Shown: positions 1 to 5,292, numbered from the stretch's first letter. The stretch is 6,454 nucleotides of DNA from Kiritimatiellia bacterium (GCA_017430155.1 JAFRNO010000047.1:1-6454); one strand, 5' to 3'. Numbers and translations are program-made. The notes: generated from the sequence alone by a model not told the origin.

Positions 1-806
1 CGCGCTTCGTCGACGAGGTGCTGGCGATGAATCCGCGCCCCGCGCGCGTGGTGAGCCTTGGCGACCTCGCCTACCTGCACGGCCTGCCGGAGGACTACGC
101 GAAGTCGAAGCCGATCCTCAAGAAGCTTGAGGATGCGGGCATCGAGCTCGCCTTCGCCATGGGCAACCACGACCGTCGCAGCGCGTTCAAGGAAGCCTGG
201 CCGGAGTATGTCGCGAAATCCCCCGTGCCGGGCCGGATCGTGAACATCATTTCGCTCGGCACGGCCGACCTCGTGGTGCTCGACGGCCTGCAGGGCTCGG
301 ACGAACGGGCGCGTACGGACATGGGACCCGGGCATGCGAAGCTCTTCCCGGACGTCTTCGCCTGGTGCAAGAAGGAACTGCCGAAGCGGGAGCGTCCATT
401 CTTCGTGTGCGCCCATTGGCCGGTGCAGGAGTTCACCTACCCCGTGAAGGGCAAGGCGAAGACCTCCGATCTTGCCCAGTGGCTCGGCAGCAACGCGCCG
501 CAGTGCAAGGGTTACATCTACGGGCATCTCCACCGGTGGCGTCCGGAATGGATTCACATGGGATGGAAAAGTTCCCAGACCCTGCGTACGCTCTGTCTGC
601 CCTCAAATGGCCTGTGGGGCGATATCGGCTACGCCACGTTCCGTACGAGCGCGGACCGGGCGGTCTGCTCGCTTGAGCTCCGCGATTTCTACTTCCCGCG
701 CGAACCCGAGACGTCGGCGCGTCCGGCTGCCTGGAAGGTGAAGGTGGAGGAGACTCGCGGCCAGCGCGTCACCTTCCTCTACGATCGCGGCGAGCCGGTT
801 GGCTGA
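1..806 (+). CDS. Metallophosphoesterase, calcineurin-like (5' partial)
   Basis: The reading frame is open from the left edge (first complete codon at nt 3) to TGA at 804-806, so the true start lies outside the window; the GTG at 18 is only an internal codon. The protein carries the later motifs of the calcineurin-like metallophosphoesterase superfamily in order: a GD pair (nt 60-65, SLGDLAYLHG), GNHD (nt 162-173), an AHW histidine (nt 411-419) and GHLH (nt 522-533). In this family these residues bind a two-metal centre that hydrolyses phosphoesters. The first motif (DxH) should lie just upstream of the window. The roughly 90 residues after GHLH have no motif I recognise. The substrate cannot be told from sequence: family members act on proteins, nucleotides, phospholipids or nucleic acids. 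No terminator is visible after the stop, and an AT-rich promoter follows, so this gene probably belongs to a separate upstream unit. Confidence 0.85.
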   Translation, partial: RFVDEVLAMNPRPARVVSLGDLAYLHGLPEDYAKSKPILKKLEDAGIELAFAMGNHDRRSAFKEAWPEYVAKSPVPGRIVNIISLGTADLVVLDGLQGSDERARTDMGPGHAKLFPDVFAWCKKELPKRERPFFVCAHWPVQEFTYPVKGKAKTSDLAQWLGSNAPQCKGYIYGHLHRWRPEWIHMGWKSSQTLRTLCLPSNGLWGDIGYATFRTSADRAVCSLELRDFYFPREPETSARPAAWKVKVEETRGQRVTFLYDRGEPVG

Positions 807-810
807 CGTC

Positions 811-865
811 GAAATTTTCGTTTATCTTTTTTCCTCTTGCGGTAACGGGGCGTTTTTGATAAACT
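811..865 (+). promoter_or_regulatory. Predicted sigma70-type promoter of the rpsP cluster, with AT-rich upstream element
   Basis: A TTGCGG (-35, 837-842), a 17-nt spacer and TAAACT (-10, 860-865) lie in the only AT-rich stretch between the phosphoesterase and rpsP. The 26 nt immediately upstream (811-836) are T/A-rich and resemble an UP element. Transcription would start near 872, giving a leader of about 28 nt before the rpsP ATG. The -10 sequence is identical to that of the tRNA-Thr promoter in this window. Assignment is by pattern only. Confidence 0.6.
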
Positions 866-899
866 ACTCGTCACACACGAAGAAAAAAGGTAAACGAAA

Positions 900-1151
900 A
901 TGGTCAAACTCAGAATGCGTCGCACCGGGTGCAAGAACCATGCGACCTATCGTATTGTGGCGGCGGACGAGCGTTCGCCCCGCGATGGTAAGTTCCTTGA
1001 GATCCTCGGCTGGTACGACACCGCGATCAAGGATGAAAACTTCAAAATCGACCTCGCGCGCGTCGACGATTGGCTGAAACGGGGCGCCAAGCCCTCCACC
1101 ACCGTCGCGTCCCTGATCCGTCGGGCCCGCAAGGCGGCGCCGAAGGCCTAA
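900..1151 (+). CDS. rpsP: 30S ribosomal protein bS16
   Basis: An 83-residue protein, within the usual bS16 length of about 80-90. The N terminus MVKLRMRRTG, followed by YRIVAADERSPRDGKFLEILGWYD and a C-terminal WLKRGAKPSTTVASLIRRA segment, follows the family pattern closely. It is a component of the small ribosomal subunit that binds 16S rRNA and helps 30S assembly. The ATG at 900 is preceded by an A-rich Shine-Dalgarno (AAAGG, 886-890) with 9 nt spacing, and it sits about 28 nt after the predicted transcription start. It is the first gene of the rpsP-rplS-trmD-glycosidase cluster; rplS begins 23 nt after its stop. In many bacteria rimM follows rpsP, but no rimM is present here. Confidence 0.97.
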   Translation: MVKLRMRRTGCKNHATYRIVAADERSPRDGKFLEILGWYDTAIKDENFKIDLARVDDWLKRGAKPSTTVASLIRRARKAAPKA

Positions 1152-1164
1152 GTTCGGAAAGGGC

Positions 1165-1169
1165 AGGTG
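1165..1169 (+). promoter_or_regulatory. Ribosome binding site of rplS (sets the start)
   Basis: AGGTG lies 5 nt before the ATG at 1175. The same frame is open back to 1070, but that part overlaps the end of rpsP and has no bL19 resemblance, so this site and homology both place the rplS start at 1175. Confidence 0.6.
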
Positions 1170-1174
1170 ACATC

Positions 1175-1543
1175 ATGGCTATCAAGATTCTTGAAAAGAT
1201 CAACGCGGAGCAGACGGCCAAGCTGGCCGACAAGAAGTTCCCCGAGTTCCACGCCGGCGACGTCGTGCGCGTGTCGGTTCGCATCAAGGAAGGCGAGAAG
1301 ACGCGCGTGCAGGACTTCGAGGGCAAGGTGCTCGCGATTGACAACGGCACGAAGAACGCCTCCGGCAACTTCACCGTGTCGCGCGACAGCTACGGCGTGC
1401 GCGTGGAGAAGCTCTTCCCGTTCAACAGCCCGGCGGTCGAGAAGATCGTCGTGGTGAAGAAGAACGCCTCCTGGCGCAGCAAGCTCTACACGGAGCGCAC
1501 GTTCTGCAGCCACAAGGCGGTCCGCAAGCTCGTGAAGAAATAA
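1175..1543 (+). CDS. rplS: 50S ribosomal protein bL19
   Basis: A 122-residue protein, near the usual 115-120. It shows the bL19 signature: FHAGDVVRVSVRIKEGEKTRVQDFEGKV in the first half, then FTVSRDSYGVRVEKLFPFNSP and VEKIVVVKK, then RSKLYTER. bL19 lies at the 30S-50S interface of the ribosome. The C-terminal tail is unusual. Most bL19 proteins read roughly LYYLRERxGKAARIKE, whereas this one reads LYTERTFCSHKAVRKLVKK, so the usual GKAARI stretch is replaced. Its stop codon overlaps the trmD start (TAATG at 1541-1545), so the two are very likely translationally coupled. It comes before trmD here, whereas it usually comes after it. Confidence 0.95.
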   Translation: MAIKILEKINAEQTAKLADKKFPEFHAGDVVRVSVRIKEGEKTRVQDFEGKVLAIDNGTKNASGNFTVSRDSYGVRVEKLFPFNSPAVEKIVVVKKNASWRSKLYTERTFCSHKAVRKLVKK

Positions 1544-2238
1544 TGCGGATCGACATCATCACCGTCTTCCCCGAAATGTTCCGGGGATTCCTCGGTGAGA
1601 GCATCCTTTCCCGTGCCGTGCGCGCGGGAAAGGTTTTTATTCGGACTGTCGACTTGCGTGACTTCGCTCGCGACCAGCGGCGCACGGTGGATGACAAGCC
1701 CTATTCCGGCGGACCCGGCATGCTCATGCGGCCAGACGTCTGGACAGAGGCCATCGAGGCCGTCCGCACGCCGGAGGCGCGTATCGTCCTCACCACGCCG
1801 GCCGGGGCTCCCTACACGCAGCGCACGGCCGAGGACTTCGCCCGCGCCGAGCACCTCGTGTTCCTCTGCGGTCATTACGAGGGAATTGACGCGCGCGTGC
1901 GGCGCCTCGTTACGGACGAGGTGTCGATGGGCGATTTCGTCCTGACGGGCGGCGAGATCCCCGCGGCCGCGATGGTCGACTCCGTCGTGCGCCTTCTTCC
2001 CGGCGTGCTGGGCGGCGGGGCGGCCGCCACCGCGCGCGAGTCGTTCGGCGAGGACGGGCTTCTCGAATCGCCCCAGTACACGCGCCCGCCCGTCTACCGC
2101 GGCCTTGCCGTGCCGGACGTGCTGGTGGGCGGCGACCACGGAAAGGTCGATGCGTGGCGGAAGCGGCAGGCCATCGACCTGACATCGCGGCAGCGCCCCG
2201 ACCTGATCGAGCGCGGCGGCACCTTGATTGCGGAATGA
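1543..2238 (+). CDS. trmD: tRNA (guanine-N1-)-methyltransferase TrmD
   Basis: TrmD methylates N1 of G37 next to the anticodon in tRNAs reading CUN, CCN and CGG codons, using S-adenosylmethionine, and so prevents frameshifting. The 231-residue protein begins MRIDIITVFPEMF as expected. It contains TVDDKPYSGGPGM (res. 48-60), LCGHYEGID (108-116), MGDFVLTGGEIPA and SVVRLLPGVLG, which build the SAM-binding trefoil knot, and the SPQYTRP motif (176-182). R150 matches the conserved arginine of the knot region. Two oddities are visible. At the position of the proposed catalytic aspartate (DSF in the Haemophilus enzyme) there is glutamate (ESF, 166-168), with one extra residue before the following GLL. 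The protein also ends soon after RRPDL-like RQRPDL, so it lacks roughly 15-20 residues of the usual C-terminal helix. The start overlaps the rplS stop by 1 nt, and no good Shine-Dalgarno is seen, so initiation probably relies on coupling. Confidence 0.96.
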   Translation: MRIDIITVFPEMFRGFLGESILSRAVRAGKVFIRTVDLRDFARDQRRTVDDKPYSGGPGMLMRPDVWTEAIEAVRTPEARIVLTTPAGAPYTQRTAEDFARAEHLVFLCGHYEGIDARVRRLVTDEVSMGDFVLTGGEIPAAAMVDSVVRLLPGVLGGGAAATARESFGEDGLLESPQYTRPPVYRGLAVPDVLVGGDHGKVDAWRKRQAIDLTSRQRPDLIERGGTLIAE

Positions 2239-3686
2239 GCATGTGGAAGTTCAGATCCCTGTTGGCGGGATTCCTGGCCGTCTTTTCAGTGGCTTATGGC
2301 GCAACGCCGTCGCGTTCGCGCATCGCGGTGGTGAAGGCCTTCTACGCGGTGCCGGCGTCCGAACGCGCCTACGCGGCGTCGCTTGCGGACGGCACGCAGC
2401 GAATTCTCGCGCAGAACGGGGTGAAGGCCGACCTCGTGGCGGACGGCGCGCTTGACGCCGCGCTCGCGGGGCGCGACCTCGCCTTTCTCGTCACCTGCAC
2501 GAAACCCTCGTCCGCGCAGGTCGCCGCGCTCGCGCGCTTTCGCGGACGCGGCGGGGTCATCCGCCCGCTGTATTCCGCTGCGCCGCAGGTTGTTTCCATC
2601 GCCGGCGCAAAGTCCGCCTTGAAGGTGCGCGACGGCGAACGCGTGAAGGAGCGCTATCTGTTAAACCAGGTGGGGGCGGCCGTGCCAGGCGCGTGGAACC
2701 GTCCGGCGTGGGAGCGAAAGCAAAGAGTCATGCTCGCGGCGGCATCCACGCTCGGGCGGGCGCAGCGTCCGCGCGCGGGCGAGATCCACGCCGTGTGGGA
2801 ACATTCGGGACTGGGGCTTTATCCTGGTGACTGGCCGCGCACGTTCCGCGTCCTGCGCGCGAACGGAGTCACGGATCTCTTCGTCAACGTCGCCGGCGCG
2901 GGATTCGCACACTACGCCTCCAGCGTGTTGCCGCGCTCGAAGGAGTATGCGCGCTACGGCGACCAGCTGAACGCCTGCCTGAAGGCGGCGCGCGGCACGG
3001 GCGTGCGCGTGCACGCGTGGGTCATCTGCTTCAACGCGACGCGCGCGGACTCCGCCTATCTGCTTGCATTCCAGAAAAAGGGCTGGCGGCTCAAGAACTC
3101 CAAGGGCGCGCTCACGGAATACCTGAATCCCTCGAACGCCGATCTCCGCTGGCGGATGATCAAGTCCATCGACGAGCTCGCGCGCGCCTATCCCGTGGCG
3201 GGCGTCCACCTCGACTTCGTGCGCTGGTACGAAGGGGCGCCGAAGCCGCCGGGGGCCGCGCGCCACGTGACCACGTTCGTGGAATCGGTGCGCAAGCGCC
3301 TCCGCGCGGCGCGTCCGGGGGCGTTGCTCACGGCGGCCGTGCTGGCGGACCATCCGTCGTGTGTCGCGTCCGTGGGTCAGGACTGGCCCGCGTGGATCGA
3401 CGCGGATTTGGTGGACTACGCGGTGCCGATGAACTACGTGGAGAAGCGCGCGCGCTACGCGGCGCTTGTCGCCAAGCAGGGGAGCGTGAAAACCCGCGCG
3501 AAACGCATCATCGGCGGCATCGGCGTGACGGCGAACGAATCGAAGCTCTCGGCGGCGCAGGTGGTTGATCAGATCAACCTCGCGCGCCAGGCGGGTTTCG
3601 CGGGCGTGGCGCTCTTCGACCTCGACGACACGCTGGTGGAATCGATTTTCCCCGTCCTCCGCCTCGGTCTCTTCCGCTCACCCTGA
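2235..3686 (+). CDS. Secreted glycoside hydrolase-like protein (GHL10/DUF187 type) with N-terminal glutaminase-fold-like domain
   Basis: A 483-residue protein from the ATG at 2235, overlapping the trmD stop by 4 nt (ATGA). An ATG at 2241 is an alternative start with the same signal peptide. Residues 1-23 form a Sec-type signal peptide (basic WKFR, hydrophobic LLAGFLAVFSVA, cleavage near AYG/ATP), so it should be exported. Residues about 29-130 alternate strands and helices and contain a GGVI turn; this resembles the class-I glutamine amidotransferase-like domain often attached to such hydrolases, without visible catalytic residues. From about 184 on it matches the GHL10 TIM barrel: AVWEHSG (186-192), VRVHAWV (257-263), YLNPSNADLRWRMI, HLDFVRWY (325-332, candidate acidic residue D327), DYAVPMNYVE, GGIGVT (427-432) and FAGVALFDLDD near the end. 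Family members cleave or are predicted to cleave polysaccharides; substrate and activity are unknown here. No lipobox is seen. Confidence 0.8.
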   Translation: MSMWKFRSLLAGFLAVFSVAYGATPSRSRIAVVKAFYAVPASERAYAASLADGTQRILAQNGVKADLVADGALDAALAGRDLAFLVTCTKPSSAQVAALARFRGRGGVIRPLYSAAPQVVSIAGAKSALKVRDGERVKERYLLNQVGAAVPGAWNRPAWERKQRVMLAAASTLGRAQRPRAGEIHAVWEHSGLGLYPGDWPRTFRVLRANGVTDLFVNVAGAGFAHYASSVLPRSKEYARYGDQLNACLKAARGTGVRVHAWVICFNATRADSAYLLAFQKKGWRLKNSKGALTEYLNPSNADLRWRMIKSIDELARAYPVAGVHLDFVRWYEGAPKPPGAARHVTTFVESVRKRLRAARPGALLTAAVLADHPSCVASVGQDWPAWIDADLVDYAVPMNYVEKRARYAALVAKQGSVKTRAKRIIGGIGVTANESKLSAAQVVDQINLARQAGFAGVALFDLDDTLVESIFPVLRLGLFRSP

Positions 3687-3723
3687 CCAGCGGGGGTGGC
3701 CGCGCTTGTCGTGCTTTGCGGGA

Positions 3724-3746
3724 GCGGCCGCGCGTGTCGCGGCCGC
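3724..3746 (+). terminator. GC-rich hairpin between the glycosidase gene and mtnA
   Basis: GCGGCCGCG (3724-3732) pairs perfectly with CGCGGCCGC (3738-3746) over 9 bp, leaving the 5-nt loop CGTGT. It starts 37 nt after the glycosidase stop and ends 13 nt before the mtnA Shine-Dalgarno. No U-tract follows on either strand, so it is not a classical intrinsic terminator. It may protect the 3' end of the upstream message, attenuate read-through into mtnA, or be a U-less terminator. The pairing is seen; the role is inferred. Confidence 0.4.
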
Positions 3747-3759
3747 ATTGAAAGAAAGA

Positions 3760-3765
3760 AGGAGG
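3760..3765 (+). promoter_or_regulatory. Strong Shine-Dalgarno of mtnA
   Basis: A full AGGAGG lies 4 nt before the ATG at 3770 and 16 nt before a second in-frame ATG at 3782. The spacing to 3770 is short and that to 3782 is long, so 3770 is preferred but not certain. No AT-rich promoter is visible in 3687-3759, so mtnA may be read through from upstream. Confidence 0.7.
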
Positions 3766-3769
3766 GTTC

Positions 3770-4774
3770 ATGAAAGTAAAAATGGCAGATGGCGTGCAGG
3801 ACATGCGCGCCGTGTGGTTCGAGAACGGGAGCCTGAAGCTGATCGACCAGCGGAAATTGCCGTTGGCGCTGGAGATCGTCGAAACGGCGGACTGGCGGCG
3901 CGCCACGGAGATGATCCGCGACATGACCGTGCGCGGCGCGCCGGCCATCGGCATCACGGCCGCCTACGCGATGGCCCTGGCCCTGCGTGCGGGCGAGGAT
4001 CCTCAAAAGGCCGCCCTGCACATAAAGGCCGCACGTCCCACGGCCTACGACCTTTTCTACGCCGTCGACCGGATTGCCGACGCATGCGCGTCCGGCGAGG
4101 ATGTTCTCTGCGCGGCCGACGGCTATGCGGAGGAGATCGTCGAGAAGTGCCGTGCCATCGGCCGTTACGGTGCGCCGCTCATCGCCGACGGCATGAAGGT
4201 CATGACGCACTGCAACGCGGGCGCGCTCGCGACGGGCGACTGGGGCACGGCCCTTGCGCCGATGCGCGTGGCACATGCTGAGGGACGTCGGTTCTTCGTC
4301 TACGTTTCCGAGACGCGTCCGCGTCTGCAGGGCATGCAGCTGACGGCCTGGGAGCTTTTGCAGGAAGGCATCGACCATGCCATCATCCCCGATTCCGCCT
4401 CGGCGCGCTACTTGAGAGACGGCGTGGGGCTGGTCATCACGGGGGCGGACCGCATCGCCGCCAACGGCGACTTCGCGAACAAGATCGGCACGCTGGACAA
4501 GGCCATCCTGGCCCGCCACTTCGGCGTGCCGTTCTACGTGGCGGCTCCCATTTCGACGTTCGACCCCCACGCGGCCGACGGCAAGGCCATTCCCATTGAA
4601 TGCCGTGCGGAGGAAGAGATGACCTGCCTGGGCGGACAGCGCCTGGCGCCAATCGGATCGCGTGCGCTCAATCCGGCGTTCGACGTGACGCCGGGCACGC
4701 TCGTGACGGGGTTCATCACCGAATCCGGCATCATTCCGCCGGACAGTCTCAGTCGCATTATGAAGCGAGTCTGA
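3770..4774 (+). CDS. mtnA: S-methyl-5-thioribose-1-phosphate isomerase MtnA
   Basis: MtnA converts the aldose 5-methylthioribose 1-phosphate to the ketose 5-methylthioribulose 1-phosphate in methionine salvage, or in related shunts that dispose of methylthioadenosine. The 334-residue protein is close to the usual 340-360. It has LIDQRKLP (24-31), MIRDMTVRGAPAIGITAAY (48-66), THCNAGALATGDWGTALAP with the catalytic cysteine C148, YVSETRPRLQG, and GADRIAANGDFANKIGT with the catalytic aspartate D227. These correspond to the Cys/Asp pair known from the Bacillus enzyme. The fold is shared with eIF2B subunits, but the RGAPAIG and HCNAG motifs point to MtnA specifically. No other methionine-salvage gene (nucleosidase, kinase or phosphorylase, dehydratase) is in the window, so it stands alone here. 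Its 3' end runs to within 4 nt of a convergent tRNA gene. Confidence 0.95.
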   Translation: MKVKMADGVQDMRAVWFENGSLKLIDQRKLPLALEIVETADWRRATEMIRDMTVRGAPAIGITAAYAMALALRAGEDPQKAALHIKAARPTAYDLFYAVDRIADACASGEDVLCAADGYAEEIVEKCRAIGRYGAPLIADGMKVMTHCNAGALATGDWGTALAPMRVAHAEGRRFFVYVSETRPRLQGMQLTAWELLQEGIDHAIIPDSASARYLRDGVGLVITGADRIAANGDFANKIGTLDKAILARHFGVPFYVAAPISTFDPHAADGKAIPIECRAEEEMTCLGGQRLAPIGSRALNPAFDVTPGTLVTGFITESGIIPPDSLSRIMKRV

Positions 4775-4775
4775 G
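4748..4775. other. Imperfect hairpin at the mtnA / tRNA-Thr convergent junction
   Basis: CTCAG-TCGC (4748-4756) can pair with GCGA-(GT)-CTGAG (4765-4775): 9 bp with a 2-nt bulge and an 8-nt loop. It includes the mtnA stop codon and lies just beyond the 3' end of the tRNA on the other strand, so it could fold in both transcripts. No U-tract flanks it. Part of it is coding sequence, so the pairing may be fortuitous. Confidence 0.3.
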
Positions 4776-4778
4776 AGG

Positions 4779-4854
4779 TGGAGCCAGGTAACGGATTCGA
4801 ACCGCCGACCTGCTCATTACGAATGAGCCGCACTACCAGCTGTGCTAACCTGGC
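4779..4854 (-). tRNA. tRNA-Thr, anticodon CGU
   Basis: On the minus strand the 76-nt sequence folds into a full cloverleaf. The acceptor stem is GCCAGGT/ACCTGGC (7 bp), the D stem GCAC/GTGC, and the anticodon stem GCTCA/TGAGC with loop TTCGTAA. The anticodon CGT is at 4819-4821 (complement). The T stem is GGCGG/CCGTT, with two G-U pairs, and the loop is TTCGAAT. The discriminator is U, and CCA is encoded at 4779-4781. It decodes the threonine codon ACG, which is frequent in the GC-rich genes here. The gene is preceded on its own strand by a good promoter. Its 3' end is 4 nt from the mtnA stop on the opposite strand. Confidence 0.96.
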
Positions 4855-4873
4855 TTGGTTGAAAACGAGGGAT

Positions 4874-4902
4874 AGTTTACTAAATCCCCGCGGGGCTTGC
4901 AA
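4874..4902 (-). promoter_or_regulatory. Predicted promoter of tRNA-Thr
   Basis: Read on the minus strand, TTGCAA (-35, 4897-4902), a 17-nt spacer and TAAACT (-10, 4874-4879) precede the tRNA. The expected transcription start is near 4867, about 12 nt before the mature 5' end, giving a short leader for RNase P to remove. The spacer holds the palindrome CCCCGCGGGG. The -10 is identical to that of the rpsP promoter. Confidence 0.6.
4886..4895. repeat. Perfect 10-bp palindrome inside the tRNA-Thr promoter spacer
   Basis: CCCCGCGGGG is a perfect inverted repeat without a loop, placed between the -35 and -10 boxes of the tRNA promoter in otherwise AT-rich DNA. It could be an operator or a GC-rich spacer element; at 10 bp it could also be chance in a GC-rich genome. 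Confidence 0.5.
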
Positions 4903-4913
4903 GGGTGATTTTG

Positions 4914-4962
4914 AACTTTTTTCATTTTTCCTGTTCACAATCCGCCGTATTTTCGCTACAAT
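4914..4962 (+). promoter_or_regulatory. Predicted strong promoter of rpsT-pgk, with AT-rich upstream element
   Basis: TTCACA (-35, 4934-4939), a 17-nt spacer and TACAAT (-10, 4957-4962) each match the sigma70 consensus at 5 of 6 positions. The T-rich stretch 4914-4933 just upstream resembles an UP element. Transcription should begin near 4969, with a leader of about 33 nt. It is divergent from the tRNA-Thr promoter, with the two -35 boxes 31 nt apart. Confidence 0.75.
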
Positions 4963-4986
4963 ATGCGTTCACTTGTTTCCCGAAAT

Positions 4987-4991
4987 AGGAG
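4987..4991 (+). promoter_or_regulatory. Ribosome binding site of rpsT (sets the start)
   Basis: AGGAG lies 10 nt before the ATG at 5002. An in-frame ATG at 4963 directly abuts the -10 box and would lie upstream of the transcription start, so it cannot be the translation start from this promoter. Confidence 0.75.
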
Positions 4992-5001
4992 TAAAGTTAC
5001 A

Positions 5002-5292
5002 ATGGCGAACATCAAAGGCGGCCGTGCCGCCCGTAAACGCGACCGTCAGAACGCGAAGGCCCGTGCCCGCAACACGGCGGTCAAGGCGCGTCTGCACACC
5101 GAGCACAAGAGGCTCTTCAAGGCGGCGGACGCCGGCAAGAAGGAGGACGCCGAGAAGGAGTTCAAGGCGTTCGTGAGCGGCCTCGACAAGGCCGTCAAGA
5201 AGGGCATCATCGCGAAGAACACGGCCGATCGCAAGAAGTCCCGCGCCCAGCTGAAGCTGAACAAGATGAAGGCGGCGGAGGCGGCGAAATGA
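5002..5292 (+). CDS. rpsT: 30S ribosomal protein bS20
   Basis: A 96-residue, very basic helical protein, slightly longer than the common 85-90. It starts MANIKGGRAARKRDRQNAKARARN, runs through AVKARLHTEHKRLFKAAD and ends with the family-typical KGIIAKNTADRKKSRAQLKLNK segment, followed by a short Ala-rich tail. bS20 binds 16S rRNA in the small subunit and is an early assembly protein. It is transcribed from the strong promoter just upstream. Its last codons contain the ribosome binding site of pgk, and its TGA overlaps the pgk ATG (ATGA, 5289-5292). bS20 is more often a single-gene unit, so the coupling to a glycolytic gene is notable. Confidence 0.95.
   Translation: MANIKGGRAARKRDRQNAKARARNTAVKARLHTEHKRLFKAADAGKKEDAEKEFKAFVSGLDKAVKKGIIAKNTADRKKSRAQLKLNKMKAAEAAK
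5277..5281 (+). promoter_or_regulatory. Ribosome binding site of pgk inside the rpsT coding end
   Basis: GGAGG lies 7 nt before the pgk ATG at 5289, within the last codons of rpsT. It is a near-ideal Shine-Dalgarno, so pgk can initiate well on its own in addition to coupling through the ATGA overlap. Confidence 0.7.

Noticed and set aside
809..832. Possible intrinsic terminator after the phosphoesterase (CGAAATTTTCG followed by T-rich DNA)
   Set aside because: The inverted repeat leaves no workable loop and only about 3 A/T-weak pairs; the T-rich DNA is better explained as the upstream element of the rpsP promoter.
1486..2139. Minus-strand open frame (217 codons) opposite trmD
   Set aside because: Low-complexity antisense shadow; trmD on the plus strand explains the region.
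3687..3769. SAM or methionine-type riboswitch before mtnA
   Set aside because: The gap is 83 nt and shows only one simple hairpin; no multi-stem core of a SAM riboswitch class can be recognised.
3569..4570. Long minus-strand open frame (333 codons) opposite mtnA
   Set aside because: Long antisense frames are expected opposite GC-rich genes; the plus strand encodes a clear MtnA with catalytic residues.
4534..4938. Minus-strand 134-codon reading frame crossing the tRNA
   Set aside because: The frame translates the tRNA itself (the familiar LAQLVVRLIRNEQVGGSNPLPG-like artefact) and the antisense of mtnA; there is no start context or family match.
4778..5176. Plus-strand 132-codon frame starting antisense to the tRNA and running into rpsT
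   Set aside because: It is the complement of the tRNA followed by the out-of-frame rpsT sequence; the real gene there is bS20.
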